Below, piece after piece: positions 12,739-12,767 of a stretch of 12,767 bases of DNA. The position numbers and the translations under genes were made by a program. This DNA is from an uncultured Cryptobacterium sp. (lineage in GTDB: Bacteria > Actinomycetota > Coriobacteriia > Coriobacteriales > Eggerthellaceae), in contig USIG01000036.1 in NCBI GenBank assembly GCA_900554685.1, positions 1-12,767 on the forward strand. Reading direction: 5' to 3'. Each line of letters starts with the position of its first letter. Position 1 is the stretch's first letter. The notes beneath the pieces are model-generated. The model saw only the letters and a program-made list of their open reading frames with translations, was not told the origin of the DNA and made no database searches.

Positions 12739-12767
12739 GGAGAGCTGACCGAGAGGCCGAAGGTGCT
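12739..12767 (+). tRNA. tRNA-Ser, 3' part cut by window end
   Basis: The last 29 bases match the 5' acceptor arm and D-arm of a bacterial tRNA-Ser: GGAGAGC acceptor strand, TG, then a D-arm with GACCGAGAGGCCGAAGG and the GTGCT that leads into the anticodon stem. The anticodon, long variable arm and 3' end lie outside the window, so the isoacceptor cannot be read. Confidence 0.85.

Overview
The window looks like chromosome from an actinobacterium of the class Coriobacteriia, probably an Eggerthellaceae-type organism such as Cryptobacterium or Slackia. This is inferred from gene content and protein character (a class B PBP next to a PASTA kinase, an ECF transport operon, a DUF2207 protein, and a lone AbiEi/DUF559-like protein), not from a database search. 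GC content is moderate and most genes have good ribosome binding sites.

Region 1 (1-3336, plus strand) is the end of a cell-wall and division signalling cluster. It holds the C-terminal part of a PbpA/FtsI-type transpeptidase, then a PknB-type Ser/Thr kinase with three extracellular PASTA domains, closed by a strong intrinsic terminator. Region 2 (3445-4923) looks accessory. It has a tRNA-Arg(CCT), an AT-leaning gene for an AbiEi/DUF559-like putative nuclease, a three-copy 14-base tandem repeat, and a 174-bp MITE-like element with 33-base terminal inverted repeats. Region 3 (4924-5522, minus strand) has an FMN split-barrel (pyridoxamine 5'-phosphate oxidase family) gene, preceded by a degenerate tandem-repeat array.

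Region 4 (10350 down to 5523, minus strand) is a tightly packed six-gene run: EamA/DMT exporter, shikimate-kinase-like P-loop kinase, RibU-type ECF S component, EcfA1, EcfA2 and EcfT. Junctions are short or overlapping, the longest gap being 41 bases, so one transcript is likely. The last four genes form a complete ECF vitamin importer: RibU binds the substrate (riboflavin by homology), EcfA1/EcfA2 hydrolyse ATP, and EcfT couples them. Two members are odd. EcfA2 has a His-rich C-terminal tail built from a 15-bp minisatellite, and the kinase has Ile where shikimate kinases have the substrate-binding Arg.

Region 5 (10351-12767) has a second degenerate repeat array, a large secreted/membrane DUF2207 protein on the minus strand ending in a Gly-rich tail, and, divergent from it, a tRNA-Ser cut by the window end with a good promoter. 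I see no CRISPR array, complete insertion sequence, phage gene or recognisable riboswitch. The best candidates for something undescribed are the EcfA2 minisatellite tail, the non-canonical kinase embedded in the ECF operon, and the two intergenic arrays and MITE-like repeat.
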